This document shows, piece by piece, positions 55,142-64,000 of a stretch of DNA of 64,000 nt. The DNA lies in contig JBFXAJ010000008.1 in NCBI GenBank assembly GCA_050184415.1, positions 67,123 through 131,122 of the forward strand. The letters are read 5' to 3'. Position 1 is the stretch's first letter, and every line of letters begins with the position of its first letter. A model generated the notes under the pieces. It did no database searches. It worked only from the letters and a program-made list of their open reading frames with translations, and had not been told where the DNA came from. Position numbers and translations under genes: made by a program. This DNA comes from JADLGL01 sp050184415. GTDB lineage: Bacteria; Pseudomonadota; Alphaproteobacteria; Rhizobiales; Kaistiaceae.

Positions 55142-55740
55142 GAATCCTCTCCGAGGAGGTGCTTGAAGCCGGCCCGGAAATAGTCGTAGCCGGTGTAGAG
55201 GGTCAGGATGGCCGCCGCCCAGAGCAGCGTCAGGCCGACTTCCTCGACATAGGGGAAGATGTCCTCGCCGGCGGGACCGATCAGCAGGAACCCGATCGCC
55301 ACCATCTGCGCGGTGGTCTTCCACTTCGCGAGCCGGGTCACCGGAACGCTGACCCGCACCTCCGCCAGCGACTCGCGGAGACCCGACACGAGAATCTCGC
55401 GCGACAGAATGATCAGCGCCGCCCACAGCGACCAGCCGCCGATCGAATTGTCGGCGACGAGGACGAGGATCGCGGCGGCGACGAGGAGCTTGTCGGCAAT
55501 CGGGTCGAGCATCCGGCCGAGAGCCGATTGCTGCTGCCAGGCGCGGGCGAGATAGCCGTCGAAGAAATCGGTCACCGCGGCGGCGACGAAGATCACGAGC
55601 GCGGTCCACCGCCCGAGATCGCCGGGCAGGTAGAAGCTCGCCACCACCGCCGGCACCGCCACGATGCGGGCGTAGGTCAGGAGATTGGGCAGGGCGACCG
55701 CGCTGACGCGGGGCGCAGTCTGAGGGGACTGTTGAACCAT
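55138..55740 (-). CDS. pgsA: CDP-diacylglycerol-glycerol-3-phosphate phosphatidyltransferase
   Basis: 200 residues. NLLTYARIVAVPAVVASFYL and the CDP-alcohol signature DFFDGYLARAWQQQSALGRM-LDPIADK. Makes phosphatidylglycerol phosphate in the inner membrane. ATG 55740 is chosen; the upstream frame is not protein-like. Downstream genes are coupled: pgsA-moaD-moaE. Confidence 0.94.
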   Translation of the reverse strand: MVQQSPQTAPRVSAVALPNLLTYARIVAVPAVVASFYLPGDLGRWTALVIFVAAAVTDFFDGYLARAWQQQSALGRMLDPIADKLLVAAAILVLVADNSIGGWSLWAALIILSREILVSGLRESLAEVRVSVPVTRLAKWKTTAQMVAIGFLLIGPAGEDIFPYVEEVGLTLLWAAAILTLYTGYDYFRAGFKHLLGEDS

Positions 55741-55856
55741 GATCGCCTTTGAATTGGCCGGCCGCCAATCTGGAGCGCGGAGAAGACAGCCTTGCGAAGG
55801 TGGGGTCAAGGCAATGCGGATGCAACGCGCCTTCGGTGCGCTGAGGCGCTGGTCGG

Positions 55857-57809
55857 CTACCCCTTGAGGTGGTCGTGGATGATGCGCGCCATCTGCTCGG
55901 AAATGCCGTCGACGGCGGCGATGTCCTGGACGCTCGCCCTGCTCAGCGCTTTCGCGGTGCCGAAGTGCCGCAAAAGGGCACGCTTCCGGGTCGGACCGAT
56001 GCCGGAGATGGCGTCGAGCGGATTGGCTGAAACCTCCGCCTTCCGCTTGGCCCGGTGCGAGCCGATAGCGAAGCGGTGCGCCTCGTCACGGAGCCGCTGC
56101 ACGAAATAGAGCACGGGGTCGCGCGGCTGGAGCATGAAGGAGTCGCGGCCCTTCTGGTGGAATTTCTCGAGGCCGGCATCCCGTTCGGGACCTTTCGCAA
56201 TCCCCACCAGCGCAACGTCGTGAAGGCCGAGCTCGGCGAGCGTCTCGGTCGCCGCCGCAAGCTGGCCCTGGCCGCCGTCGATGAGGACGAGGTCCGGCCA
56301 GTCCGGCGTCGGCGCCGCGATCTCTTCGGCATCGTCCGGCTCGTCCTCTGCCGGCGGCAGCTCCGCGGCAGCCTCGCGCGGTGATTCGCTGAGAAGGCGG
56401 GCGAAGCGCCGACGCAGGACTTCGCGCATCATGCCGAAATCGTCGCCCGGGGTGAGGGCAGCCGAGCGGATGTTGAACTTCCGGTACTGGTTCTTGATGA
56501 AGCCGGCGGGTCCCGCGACAATCATCGCGCCGACCGCGTTGGTGCCCATGATGTGCGAGTTGTCGTAGACCTCGATCCGCCGCGGCGGGGCGGCGAGGCC
56601 GAAGGTTTCCGCGACGCCGGCGAGCAGCGCGCGCTGGGTCGAGGTCTCGGCGAGGCGCTGTCCCAGCGATTCCCGCGCATTGGCAAGCGCGTGGTCGAGA
56701 AGATCCTTCTTCTCGCCGCGCTCGGGCACAGCCACCGCCACCTTGCGGCCGGCCCGCTCCCCCAGCGCCTGCGCGAGCAGCTCCTGGTCCTCGACGGCAT
56801 GGGAGAGGAGGATCAGCCGTGGCGGCGGCTTGTCGTCGTAGAACTGGGTCAGGAACGACCCCAGCACCTCGCCGGCATCGAGGCTCTTGTCGGCGCGCGG
56901 GAAATAGGCGCGGTTGCCCCAGTTCTGGCCGGTGCGGAAGAAGAAGACCTGGATCGCGGTCTGGCCGCCTTCCTGGGCGACGGCGAAGACGTCGGCCTCG
57001 GTCACGCCGCGCGGGTTGATGCCCTGGTGCGACGAGACGTGGGACAGGGCGGCGATGCGGTCGCGGAGGTTCGCGGCGGACTCGAAGTCGAGTCGCGACG
57101 CCGCGTCCTCCATCGCCTTGGCGAGATCGGTGCGGATCGCCTGGCTGCGGCCGGCGAGAAAACCCTTGGCCTCGCGCACCAGCTCGGCATAGCCGGCGCG
57201 GTCGATCTCGCCGGTGCACGGTGCCGAGCAACGCTTGATCTGGAAGAGGAGGCACGGCCGCGTGCGGCTCTCGAAGACGGAATCGCTGCAGGAGCGGATG
57301 AGGAAGGCGCGCTCGATCGAATTGATCGTGCGGTCGACGGCGCCGGCCGATGCAAAGGGGCCGAAATAGCTGCCTTTGCGGTTGTGCGGTCCGCGGTGCT
57401 TTGTGATCTGCGGCGCGTCGGGATGATCGGTGATCAGGATGTAGGGGAACGATTTGTCGTCCCGCAGCAGCACATTGTAGCGCGGCCGGAGGCGCTTGAT
57501 GAGGTTCGCTTCGAGGAGGAGCGCCTCCGTCTCGGTGCGGGTGAGGACGACCTCCATGCTGTCGGTCGCCTGGATCATCCGCATCGTGCGGCCGGAGAGG
57601 CCGAACTGGCGGGTGTAGGACGCGACCCGCTTCTTCAGGCTCCGCGCCTTGCCGACATAGAGGATCGTCCCGTCGGTGCCGATCATCCGGTAGACGCCAG
57701 GCGCGTTGGGCAGCTTCCGCGCAACCGCGGCGATCGCGTCGGCGCCGGCAGGCGCTCCGCCGGCCTCGCGGAAGCTGAGGATGAAGTCCGGTCCGTCTGT
57801 CGTGGCCAC
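55857..57809 (-). CDS. uvrC: Excinuclease ABC subunit C
   Basis: 650 residues from GTG 57809. GIY-YIG nuclease (GVYRMIGTDGTILYVGKARS), a Cys cluster typical of UvrC (CSDSVFESRTRPCLLFQIKR-C), a UVR domain, an RNase H-like endonuclease half (VEVYDNSHIMG-type IEVYDNSHIMGTNAVGAMIV) and C-terminal helix-hairpin-helix motifs. It makes both incisions in nucleotide excision repair. The start is 11 bases after the SDR stop; longer in-frame starts exist inside the SDR gene. Confidence 0.94.
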   Translation of the reverse strand: MATTDGPDFILSFREAGGAPAGADAIAAVARKLPNAPGVYRMIGTDGTILYVGKARSLKKRVASYTRQFGLSGRTMRMIQATDSMEVVLTRTETEALLLEANLIKRLRPRYNVLLRDDKSFPYILITDHPDAPQITKHRGPHNRKGSYFGPFASAGAVDRTINSIERAFLIRSCSDSVFESRTRPCLLFQIKRCSAPCTGEIDRAGYAELVREAKGFLAGRSQAIRTDLAKAMEDAASRLDFESAANLRDRIAALSHVSSHQGINPRGVTEADVFAVAQEGGQTAIQVFFFRTGQNWGNRAYFPRADKSLDAGEVLGSFLTQFYDDKPPPRLILLSHAVEDQELLAQALGERAGRKVAVAVPERGEKKDLLDHALANARESLGQRLAETSTQRALLAGVAETFGLAAPPRRIEVYDNSHIMGTNAVGAMIVAGPAGFIKNQYRKFNIRSAALTPGDDFGMMREVLRRRFARLLSESPREAAAELPPAEDEPDDAEEIAAPTPDWPDLVLIDGGQGQLAAATETLAELGLHDVALVGIAKGPERDAGLEKFHQKGRDSFMLQPRDPVLYFVQRLRDEAHRFAIGSHRAKRKAEVSANPLDAISGIGPTRKRALLRHFGTAKALSRASVQDIAAVDGISEQMARIIHDHLKG

Positions 57810-57819
57810 GGGCGTGACC

Positions 57820-58572
57820 CTACTCCGGAATGCCGACCACGTCCGGCGTCTCCCAGGCGAGGTGCTGGCCGCCATCGAGGGCGATCATCTGCCCGGTGAT
57901 CGAGCGCGTTTCGACGAGGAACCGGATCGTGCGACCGAACTCGGCGAGCTCAGGACCGCGCCGGAGGGGCAGGGTCGCGACCAGCCGGTCGAAATCGGCC
58001 TGCTCCTGCCGGTAGCTCGGCAGCACCGGGCCGGGGCCGATCGCATTGACGCGAATCCGCGGGGCGAGCGCCTGCGCTATCGACCGCGTCGCGGACCAGA
58101 GGCCGGCCTTGCTGAGCTGATAGGAGACGAAGTGCGGCAATTGCTTCCACACGCGCTGGTCGATGAGATTGACGATGTTGCCTTCGGCGCCATCGGGCAG
58201 GCCGGCGGCGAACGCCTCGGCGAGGAAGACCGGGGCTTCGAGGTTGACCGTCATCTGGCGACGCCAGGCGGCCGGATCAAGGCCGCCGATCTCGTCGGGC
58301 TCGAAGATCGCGGCGTTGTTGACGAGGAGGTCGATCGGGCCGAGGGCGGCGACCGCGGCGTTCCACATCGGGCGGAGCGAGGCGAGGTCCGCGAGGTCGG
58401 CGGTGACCACGGCGGCGCGACCGCCCTTGGCGTGGAGGGAGGCCGCCAGAGCCTCGGCTTCGGCCACCGACCGATGGGCGTGGATGACGACCGCGAAACC
58501 ATGCGCGGCGAGGTCCTCGACGATGGCGCGACCGATCCGCTTGCTGCCGCCGGTGACGAGCGCGGTGGGCAT
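57820..58572 (-). CDS. SDR-family oxidoreductase (pteridine-reductase-like)
   Basis: 250 residues. VTGGSKRIGRAIVEDLAAHG, NNAAIFEPD, and Tyr-x3-Lys in FVSYQLSKAGLWSATR. The TGGSKRIG form resembles pteridine reductase/FolM-like SDRs, which reduce dihydrobiopterin or dihydrofolate. Directly upstream of uvrC, an arrangement I recall from other Hyphomicrobiales. Confidence 0.84.
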   Translation of the reverse strand: MPTALVTGGSKRIGRAIVEDLAAHGFAVVIHAHRSVAEAEALAASLHAKGGRAAVVTADLADLASLRPMWNAAVAALGPIDLLVNNAAIFEPDEIGGLDPAAWRRQMTVNLEAPVFLAEAFAAGLPDGAEGNIVNLIDQRVWKQLPHFVSYQLSKAGLWSATRSIAQALAPRIRVNAIGPGPVLPSYRQEQADFDRLVATLPLRRGPELAEFGRTIRFLVETRSITGQMIALDGGQHLAWETPDVVGIPE

Positions 58573-58661
58573 GACCTAGTGCATCCCTACGCCGAGGGGC
58601 CCGGTTCGAGACTGGCTTCCGGCACCGCTGGGTATGCCACGATGCGCCCGTCGATCCGCGG

Positions 58662-58890
58662 CGAGACCCCACAATGGGCCCCGGCCTTCGCCGGGGTGAC
58701 GAGTGGAGAGGCAGTGCTCGGCCGCTGGCGTTTTGCTCGTCGCCCGTTCCCTGGTCAGAGCGTCGCGCGTGACGCCGGTGGCGAGCGGGCAGGAGGCGGT
58801 CGTACGGGGGTCCCACGGTGCGTGGCGACCTCTGTCCCCACCCCAAACTCCGTCACCCCGGCGAAGGCCGGGGCCCATTGTTGGGTCTCG
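58662..58890. mobile_element. MITE-like element with 40-base terminal inverted repeats, family D
   Basis: The ends 58662-58701 (starting CGAGACCCCACAATGGGCCC) and 58851-58890 (ending GGCCCATTGTTGGGTCTCG) are inverted copies over 40 bases with one mismatch. About 150 bases lie between, with no open frame. Outside the ends similarity continues weakly (CGTCGATCCG versus CGTCGTACCG). It sits in the 404-base gap between the convergent-strand SDR and purN genes. It is non-autonomous, with no transposase in the window. Confidence 0.7.
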
Positions 58891-58976
58891 CATCGGTACG
58901 ACGTGCCGTCGCCGGTCGGCGCGAAAGCTCACCGGGAAGACGCGCTCTCCCCCGCTGGCCACTCCGGCAGGGACAG

Positions 58977-59633
58977 CTACGGGATCCATGGCACGATCAG
59001 TGGCGCTTCGGGCTGCGCCGGCTCGTCGTCGATAGCGACGCGATCGCCGACCACCCGGGCGCGCCCGCTCGCCACCAGCCGGAGCGCCATTGGGTAGGCC
59101 TTGTGCTCGGCGGTGAGGAGGCGGTCCGACAGGGTGTCGGCGGTGTCGCCGGCGAGGATCGGCACGGTGGCCTGGGCGATGATCGGGCCGTCATCGACGG
59201 CGGCACGCACGAAGTGGATCGTGCAGCCATGGAGGCGCACGCCGGCGTCGAGGACGCGCTGGTGGGTGTTGATGCCCTTGAAGGCCGGGAGGATCGACGG
59301 ATGGACGTTGAGCACCCGGTCGTGCCAGCGCTCGACGAAGGCGGACGACAGGAGGCGCATGAAGCCGGCGAGGCAAATCAGCTCGACCCCCGCTTCGAGC
59401 AGGGCGACGTCGAGCGCTGCTTCAAAACTCGCCTTGTCGGCGAAGGCCTTGCGGTCGATCGGCTTGGCCGGAATCCCCGCGGCAGCCGCAAGCCCAAGGC
59501 CGCGCGCGCCGGGATTGTCGGAGAGGACTATCGCGATCTCGGCCGGATAGGCCGGATCCTCGGCAGCCTTGATGAGCGCGGCCATGTTGCTGCCGCGGCC
59601 CGAGATGAGGATTCCGACGCGCTTCCTGCTCAT
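58977..59633 (-). CDS. purN: Phosphoribosylglycinamide formyltransferase
   Basis: 218 residues. ILISGRGSNMAALIKAAEDP, catalytic NVHPSILPAFKGINTHQRVL and HFVRAAVDDGPIIAQ. It transfers a formyl group to GAR in purine synthesis. Start overlaps the purM stop (ATGA), so the genes are coupled. Confidence 0.96.
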   Translation of the reverse strand: MSRKRVGILISGRGSNMAALIKAAEDPAYPAEIAIVLSDNPGARGLGLAAAAGIPAKPIDRKAFADKASFEAALDVALLEAGVELICLAGFMRLLSSAFVERWHDRVLNVHPSILPAFKGINTHQRVLDAGVRLHGCTIHFVRAAVDDGPIIAQATVPILAGDTADTLSDRLLTAEHKAYPMALRLVASGRARVVGDRVAIDDEPAQPEAPLIVPWIP

Positions 59634-60712
59634 GCGGCGAACGCCAGCCGGCCGTCATAGACGACGCGCGACGCGCCGGATGCCGCCTCGATCACGCCGA
59701 TGTCGTCCACCGTCTCGCCGGCGCGGATCAGCGCGGCCTGCACCGCGTCGGCCTCCGCGGCCGCGACCACGACCACCATGCCGATACCGCAGTTGAAGGT
59801 CCGCAGCATCTCGGCCTCCTCGATGGACCCGACCTGACGGAGCCAGGCGAAGACCGGCAGCAAGTCGATCTTGGCGAGGTTGATCCGGGCCACGACGCCG
59901 TCCGGCAGGACGCGCGGGATGTTCTCGGTGAGGCCGCCGCCGGTGATGTGCGCCAGGGCCTTGATGCCCGTCGTCTCGCGCAGCACCGAGAGCACCGGGC
60001 GGACGTAGATCCGCGTCGGCTCGATCAGCGCTTCGCCGAGCGTCTTCGAGCCGTCGAAAGGGGCGACATTGTCCCAGTAGAGGCCGGCGCCGGAGACGAG
60101 GCGGCGGACCAGCGAGTAGCCGTTGGAGTGGACGCCCGAGGAGGCGATGCCGAGGATGACGTCGCCCGGCGCGATGTCGGGCCGCGGCAGCAGACGGTCC
60201 CGTTCCGCTGCGCCGACGGCAAAGCCGGCAAGGTCATAATCCTTGCCGGAATAGAGGCCAGGCATCTCGGCGGTTTCGCCGCCGATCAGCGCCGCGCCCG
60301 CCTGGCGGCAACCCTCGGCAATGCCAGAAACGACCTGTGCCGCGACCTCCGGCTCGAGCTTTCCGGTGGCGTAATAGTCGAGGAAGAACAGCGGCTCGGC
60401 GCCCTGGACGATGAGGTCGTTCACGCACATCGCCACGAGGTCGATGCCGATGGTCTCGTGGCGGCCGGTCTCGGCCGCGATCTTGACCTTGGTGCCGACG
60501 CCGTCGGTGGTCGCCACCAGCACCGGATCGCTGAATCCCGCCGCCTTGAGGTCGAACAGGCCGCCGAAGCCGCCGATCACCGCGTCCGATCCGGCGCGGC
60601 GCGTGCTCTTCACCGCCGGCTTGATCAGGTCGACGAGCCGGTTGCCGGCGTCGATGTCGACGCCCGCATCGGCGTAGCGGGCCGGATTCTTGCGGGCGCT
60701 CTCGTCCGTCAT
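59630..60712 (-). CDS. purM: Phosphoribosylformylglycinamidine cyclo-ligase
   Basis: 360 residues. YADAGVDIDAGNRLVDLIKP, ATTDGVGTKVKIA, and GLYSGKDYDLAGFAVG. It closes the imidazole ring to make AIR. First gene of purMN; divergent from the CDP-alcohol transferase with a 124-base gap. Confidence 0.96.
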   Translation of the reverse strand: MTDESARKNPARYADAGVDIDAGNRLVDLIKPAVKSTRRAGSDAVIGGFGGLFDLKAAGFSDPVLVATTDGVGTKVKIAAETGRHETIGIDLVAMCVNDLIVQGAEPLFFLDYYATGKLEPEVAAQVVSGIAEGCRQAGAALIGGETAEMPGLYSGKDYDLAGFAVGAAERDRLLPRPDIAPGDVILGIASSGVHSNGYSLVRRLVSGAGLYWDNVAPFDGSKTLGEALIEPTRIYVRPVLSVLRETTGIKALAHITGGGLTENIPRVLPDGVVARINLAKIDLLPVFAWLRQVGSIEEAEMLRTFNCGIGMVVVVAAAEADAVQAALIRAGETVDDIGVIEAASGASRVVYDGRLAFAA

Positions 60713-60836
60713 CGGTCTTGATTCCTCCGCGGGAGAACGTCACTAGCAGGCACGGGGCCGGCCGGGCACCGCGACATTTGCCGCAATCGGCGGATGCTGT
60801 ATCTCACGCTCGTGCCGCGGCCCATAGGGTAGTTCC

Positions 60837-61370
60837 TTGACGCTCCCCAATCTCATCACCGTCGGCCGGTTGCTGCTGGTCCCGACGATCATCTGGTTCC
60901 TCTCGGAACGCCAGTTCGGGGCGGCGTTCGTGGTGTTCGTCATCGCCGGCGTCAGCGACGGCGTCGATGGCTTCATCGCGCGCACCTACAACCTCAAATC
61001 GCGCCTCGGCGCGTACCTCGATCCGCTCGCGGACAAGGCGCTGCTCGTCTCGATCTATCTCTCGCTGACGTTCATCGGCGAAATCCCGGGCTGGCTCACG
61101 ACGATCGTCGTCAGCCGCGACCTCTTCATCATCGGCGGCGTTCTCCTCGCCTGGGTGCTCGACCGGCCGATCGAGGTCCGGCCGCTCTACATCTCGAAGG
61201 TCAACACCGCGGCCCAGATCATCTTCGCCGCGGCGGTGCTCGCGGACCTCGCCTTCGGCATCGGAATGGGGGCCGTGCGCGACTGGCTCGCGATCATCGT
61301 CGGCGTGTTGACCGTGGCTTCCGCGGGTGCCTATCTCGTCGACTGGGTCCGCCACATGGCGCAAGACTGA
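60837..61370 (+). CDS. CDP-alcohol phosphatidyltransferase family protein
   Basis: 177 residues. The signature is complete: D-G-V-D-G-F-I-A-R then RLGAYLDPLADK. Start LPNLITVGRLLLVPTIIW is PgsA-like; about five membrane helices. The TTG start at 60837 gives the family start; no ATG fits. It may make phosphatidylglycerol phosphate or cardiolipin, a second such enzyme besides pgsA. Confidence 0.88.
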   Translation: MTLPNLITVGRLLLVPTIIWFLSERQFGAAFVVFVIAGVSDGVDGFIARTYNLKSRLGAYLDPLADKALLVSIYLSLTFIGEIPGWLTTIVVSRDLFIIGGVLLAWVLDRPIEVRPLYISKVNTAAQIIFAAAVLADLAFGIGMGAVRDWLAIIVGVLTVASAGAYLVDWVRHMAQD

Positions 61371-61376
61371 GGGCCG

Positions 61377-62504
61377 ATGGCAGACGGCGCCCTTCCCGCA
61401 CGAACGGTGACCTTCCGCCGCCAGCTCCTGTTCTGGCTAGGCGCGCTGGTCCTCCTCATCGTCTTCCTCGCGGTGTTCTCCTCCATCCTGCTGCCCTTCG
61501 TGGCGGGCATGGCGCTGGCCTACCTCCTCGACCCGATCGCGGACTGGCTGGAGCGCCGCGGGTTCAATCGTCTCCTCGCGACGCTGACGATCCTCGTCCT
61601 CTTCCTCGTCGTCTTCATCGTCGTGCTGATCGTGCTCGTGCCGCTCCTCGTCGAGCAGCTCGCGGGCCTGATCGAACGTCTTCCGGAGCTCGTCGCCCAG
61701 CTCCAGTCGATCCTCCAGCCGCTTATCGACAGCGATTTTGCCCGCAATCTCGGCATCAACGCCGAGTCGCTCCGCGGCCAGGTCGGCGATTTCGTGGCCA
61801 CCGGCGCCACCTGGCTCGGCGCGATCCTCGGCTCGGTGTTGAGCACCGGACAGGCGCTTCTCGGCATCATCTCGCTGATCGTCATCACGCCGGTGGTGGC
61901 GTTCTATCTCCTCTATGACTGGGACCGGATGACCGGGCGGGTCGATTCCTGGCTACCGCGGCAGCATGCGCCGATCATCCGCGACCTTGCCGGGCAGATG
62001 AACCGCGCGATCGGCGCCTTCGTCCGCGGGCAGGGGCTGGTCTGCCTGATCCTCGGCGCGTTCTACGCGATCGCGCTGACGGCGATCGGGCTCAATTTCG
62101 GCCTTCTCATCGGCCTCGTCTCCGGCCTCCTCAGTTTCATTCCCTTCGTCGGCACGATCGTCGGCTTCGTCGCCTCGGTCGGCGTCGCAGCGATCCAGTT
62201 CTGGCCGGACTGGGGCTGGATCCTCGCCACGGCGGGCATCTTCGTCGTCGGGCAGTTCCTCGAAGGCTACGTCCTCCAGCCGAAGCTGATCGGCACCAGC
62301 GTCGGGCTCCACCCGGTCTGGCTGATGTTCGCGCTGCTGGCCTTCGGCTACCTCTTCGGCTTCGTCGGGACGCTGGTGGCGGTCCCGGTTGCGGCGATCG
62401 TCGCGGTGCTCGTCCGCTTCGGCCTCAACACCTACATCGCCAGCCCCTACTACGCCGGCGCGGCGCAGGTGCCCGAGGAGGAGGCCGAAGGGGCAGGAAA
62501 GTGA
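61377..62504 (+). CDS. AI-2E family transporter (PerM-like)
   Basis: 375 residues with about eight membrane helices. SILLPFVAGMALAYLLDPIA and GLLSFIPFVGTIVGFVAS are family motifs, with LVGTSVGLHPVWLMFALLAF-like IGTSVGLHPVWLMF. Substrate unknown. It starts 6 bases after the previous stop and overlaps hdaA, so all three are one operon. Confidence 0.9.
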   Translation: MADGALPARTVTFRRQLLFWLGALVLLIVFLAVFSSILLPFVAGMALAYLLDPIADWLERRGFNRLLATLTILVLFLVVFIVVLIVLVPLLVEQLAGLIERLPELVAQLQSILQPLIDSDFARNLGINAESLRGQVGDFVATGATWLGAILGSVLSTGQALLGIISLIVITPVVAFYLLYDWDRMTGRVDSWLPRQHAPIIRDLAGQMNRAIGAFVRGQGLVCLILGAFYAIALTAIGLNFGLLIGLVSGLLSFIPFVGTIVGFVASVGVAAIQFWPDWGWILATAGIFVVGQFLEGYVLQPKLIGTSVGLHPVWLMFALLAFGYLFGFVGTLVAVPVAAIVAVLVRFGLNTYIASPYYAGAAQVPEEEAEGAGK

Positions 62505-63202
62505 CGGACGAGCAGCTCGTCCTGCCGCTGGACCATCAGCCGGCGCTGACCCGCGACGATTTCCTCATCGGGCCGGGCAATGCGACGGCGCTTGCGCTGA
62601 TCGAGGCGTGGCCACGCTGGCAGGTGCCGGTGCTGCTGCTGTCCGGTCCGCCGGGGTCGGGCAAGACTCATCTCGTGGAGATTTGGCGTGCCCGGAGCGG
62701 GGCCACCACGTTTCCCGCCGCGGACCTTGAGGAAGCGACCGGCGAGGGGCTGACGCTCGCCGACGCCGTCGCGATCGAGGACATCGACCGTGCTCCCGGC
62801 CGCGAAGGGGCATTGTTCCACCTCCTCAACCGCGCACGTGAGCGCGGCGTCACCGTGCTTCTCACAAGTCGGGTAAGCGATGCCGGGGCGATTTTCGGCC
62901 TGCCCGATCTGGTCTCCCGCCTCCGTGCCGCCCAGCCCGCAACCCTCGAAGCGCCCGACGACGACCTCCTGGTGCGGGTGCTCGTAAAGCTCTTCGCCGA
63001 TCGCCAGCTCGTCGTCGCGCCGGCTCTCGCGGCCCACTTCGCCTCGCGCATCGACCGGACCTTCGAGGCCGCCGACCGCCTCGTCCGTCACCTCGACGAG
63101 GCGGCCCTCGCCGCCGGCCGGCCGATCACCCGACAGCTCGCCGCGCCCTTCCTCGGCGGCGAGGCCGACGATGAGGAAACGGCGCTAACGGAGCGGAAAT
63201 AG
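62501..63202 (+). CDS. hdaA: DnaA regulatory protein HdaA (Hda-like)
   Basis: 233 residues. The N-terminal clamp-binding motif QLVLPL is followed by an AAA+ domain: SGPPGSGKTHLVEIW (Walker A), VAIEDIDRAP (Walker B) and an HLLNRARERGVTVLLTSR segment. With the beta clamp it promotes ATP hydrolysis by DnaA and limits re-initiation. GTG start overlaps the upstream stop (GTGA). Confidence 0.9.
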   Translation: MTDEQLVLPLDHQPALTRDDFLIGPGNATALALIEAWPRWQVPVLLLSGPPGSGKTHLVEIWRARSGATTFPAADLEEATGEGLTLADAVAIEDIDRAPGREGALFHLLNRARERGVTVLLTSRVSDAGAIFGLPDLVSRLRAAQPATLEAPDDDLLVRVLVKLFADRQLVVAPALAAHFASRIDRTFEAADRLVRHLDEAALAAGRPITRQLAAPFLGGEADDEETALTERK

Positions 63203-63243
63203 TCACAAATCGGTAGTATCTTGGTGGTTGGAGACTAGGGACC

Positions 63244-64000
63244 ATGGACCAGACCACGACCGAAACCATCGCCGCCGTTCCGCCCGTGTCGGCTTCCGCG
63301 GCCCTGGAGGGCGAGCGTCTCCGCGGCTCGCCGGACCGGTTCGTGAACCGCGAGATCTCCTGGCTCCATTTCAATCGGCGCGTCCTCGAAGAGGCGGCGA
63401 ACGTCTCGCACCCGGTGCTGGAGCGGCTCCGCTTCCTCGCGATCTCGGCGAACAATCTCGACGAGTTCTTCATGGTCCGCGTCGCCGGCCTCAAGGGGCA
63501 GTTGCGGGAAGGCATCACGATCCTTTCCGACGACGGCAAGACGCCGTCCGAGCAGCTCCGCAACCTCTCCGAGATGGTGACGCGGCTGACCACCGAGCAG
63601 CAGGAGATGTGGCAGACCCTCCGGCGCGACGTCGGCAAGGCCGGCATCGTGCTCGTCGAGGGCAATGAGCTCGGGTCGGCCGAGCGCGAGTGGCTGCGTG
63701 CCCATTTCCTCGAATCGATCTTCCCGGTGCTGACGCCGCTCGCGATCGACCCGGCCCACCCGTTCCCCTTCATCCCCAATCTCGGCTTCTCGCTGGCGCT
63801 GCAACTCGTCCGCCCGCGCACCGGCGCGCGGATGAATGCGCTGATCCGCGTGCCGCTGACGATCAACCGCTTCATCCAGCTTCCGACTCCGGGCGAGGGG
63901 ACCGACCGCTGCATCCGCCTCGAGCAGGCGATCGCGCTATTCACCGAGAATCTCTTCCCCGGCCACAAGGTCGAGGCCGCCGCCGCCGTCCGCATCATCC
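63244..64000 (+). CDS. ppk: Polyphosphate kinase 1, N-terminal part (cut by window end)
   Basis: The first 252 residues. RFVNREISWLHFNRRVLEEA and LERLRFLAISANNLDEFFMV R are the strongly conserved N-terminal domain, and PLAIDPAHPFPFIPNLGFSL follows. It polymerises phosphate from ATP. The catalytic His lies beyond the window. It follows hdaA by 41 bases, the usual hdaA-ppk order in Hyphomicrobiales. Confidence 0.95.
   Translation, partial: MDQTTTETIAAVPPVSASAALEGERLRGSPDRFVNREISWLHFNRRVLEEAANVSHPVLERLRFLAISANNLDEFFMVRVAGLKGQLREGITILSDDGKTPSEQLRNLSEMVTRLTTEQQEMWQTLRRDVGKAGIVLVEGNELGSAEREWLRAHFLESIFPVLTPLAIDPAHPFPFIPNLGFSLALQLVRPRTGARMNALIRVPLTINRFIQLPTPGEGTDRCIRLEQAIALFTENLFPGHKVEAAAAVRII

Overview
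The window looks like a chromosomal segment of an alphaproteobacterium, most likely Hyphomicrobiales (Rhizobiales). It is GC-rich, and from about 7.6 kb onward it carries gene blocks typical of that order: lptF-lptG-lptD-surA-pdxA-rsmA; rpsF-rpsR-DUF2232-rplI; fabD-fabG-acpP-fabF-mltG-yicC-gmk; cvpA-purF-SDR; and purM-purN diverging from a CDP-alcohol transferase-AI-2E permease-hdaA-ppk1 run. The genus cannot be named from these data.

The left end (1-7.5 kb) is accessory. It holds the 3' part of a DISARM-type anti-phage cluster: the tail of a DrmA-like helicase, drmB (DUF1998), drmC (phospholipase D family) and a compact N6-adenine DNA methyltransferase. These are followed by a PIN-domain gene broken by a one-base frameshift and a DUF4365 nuclease-like gene. 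The first four junctions overlap or are very tight, so these genes appear to be one transcription unit. The island ends in an AT-richer, gene-free stretch (6.77-7.13 kb), then a 53-codon gene remnant and a Phd/YefM antitoxin without a toxin. This DISARM variant is the best candidate for an unusual system here.

From 7.6 to 22.6 kb come a methyltransferase/AraC divergent pair, a 23S-rRNA m5U methyltransferase-like gene, panB, a YfgM/TPR-like protein with a long Pro/Ala tail, der, and on the minus strand SDR-purF-cvpA, radA, alr, a secreted hypothetical and dnaB. From 22.9 to 43.6 kb come cfa, the ribosomal-protein cluster, the fatty-acid cluster with mltG/yicC/gmk, the LPS-transport/outer-membrane biogenesis operon (lptF to rsmA), pepA and holC.

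From 43.7 to 64 kb come an Omp25/31-type porin-like protein, an ABC-F ATPase, rsgA, an ArsR-SRPBCC-YciI operon, NUDIX and DinB genes, the katA/oxyR divergent pair, ndk, moaE/moaD/pgsA, uvrC with an SDR gene, purN/purM, and the CDP-alcohol transferase-AI-2E-hdaA-ppk1 run, which is cut by the window end.

Most intergenic gaps above about 250 bp contain palindromic or MITE-like repeats. At least five types occur at separate sites (14.5, 22.8, 33.9, 44.6, 50.5, 54.1 and 58.7 kb). I found no tRNA, rRNA, CRISPR array, prophage or insertion-sequence transposase. Many long open frames lie antisense to real genes because of the high GC content and were left out.
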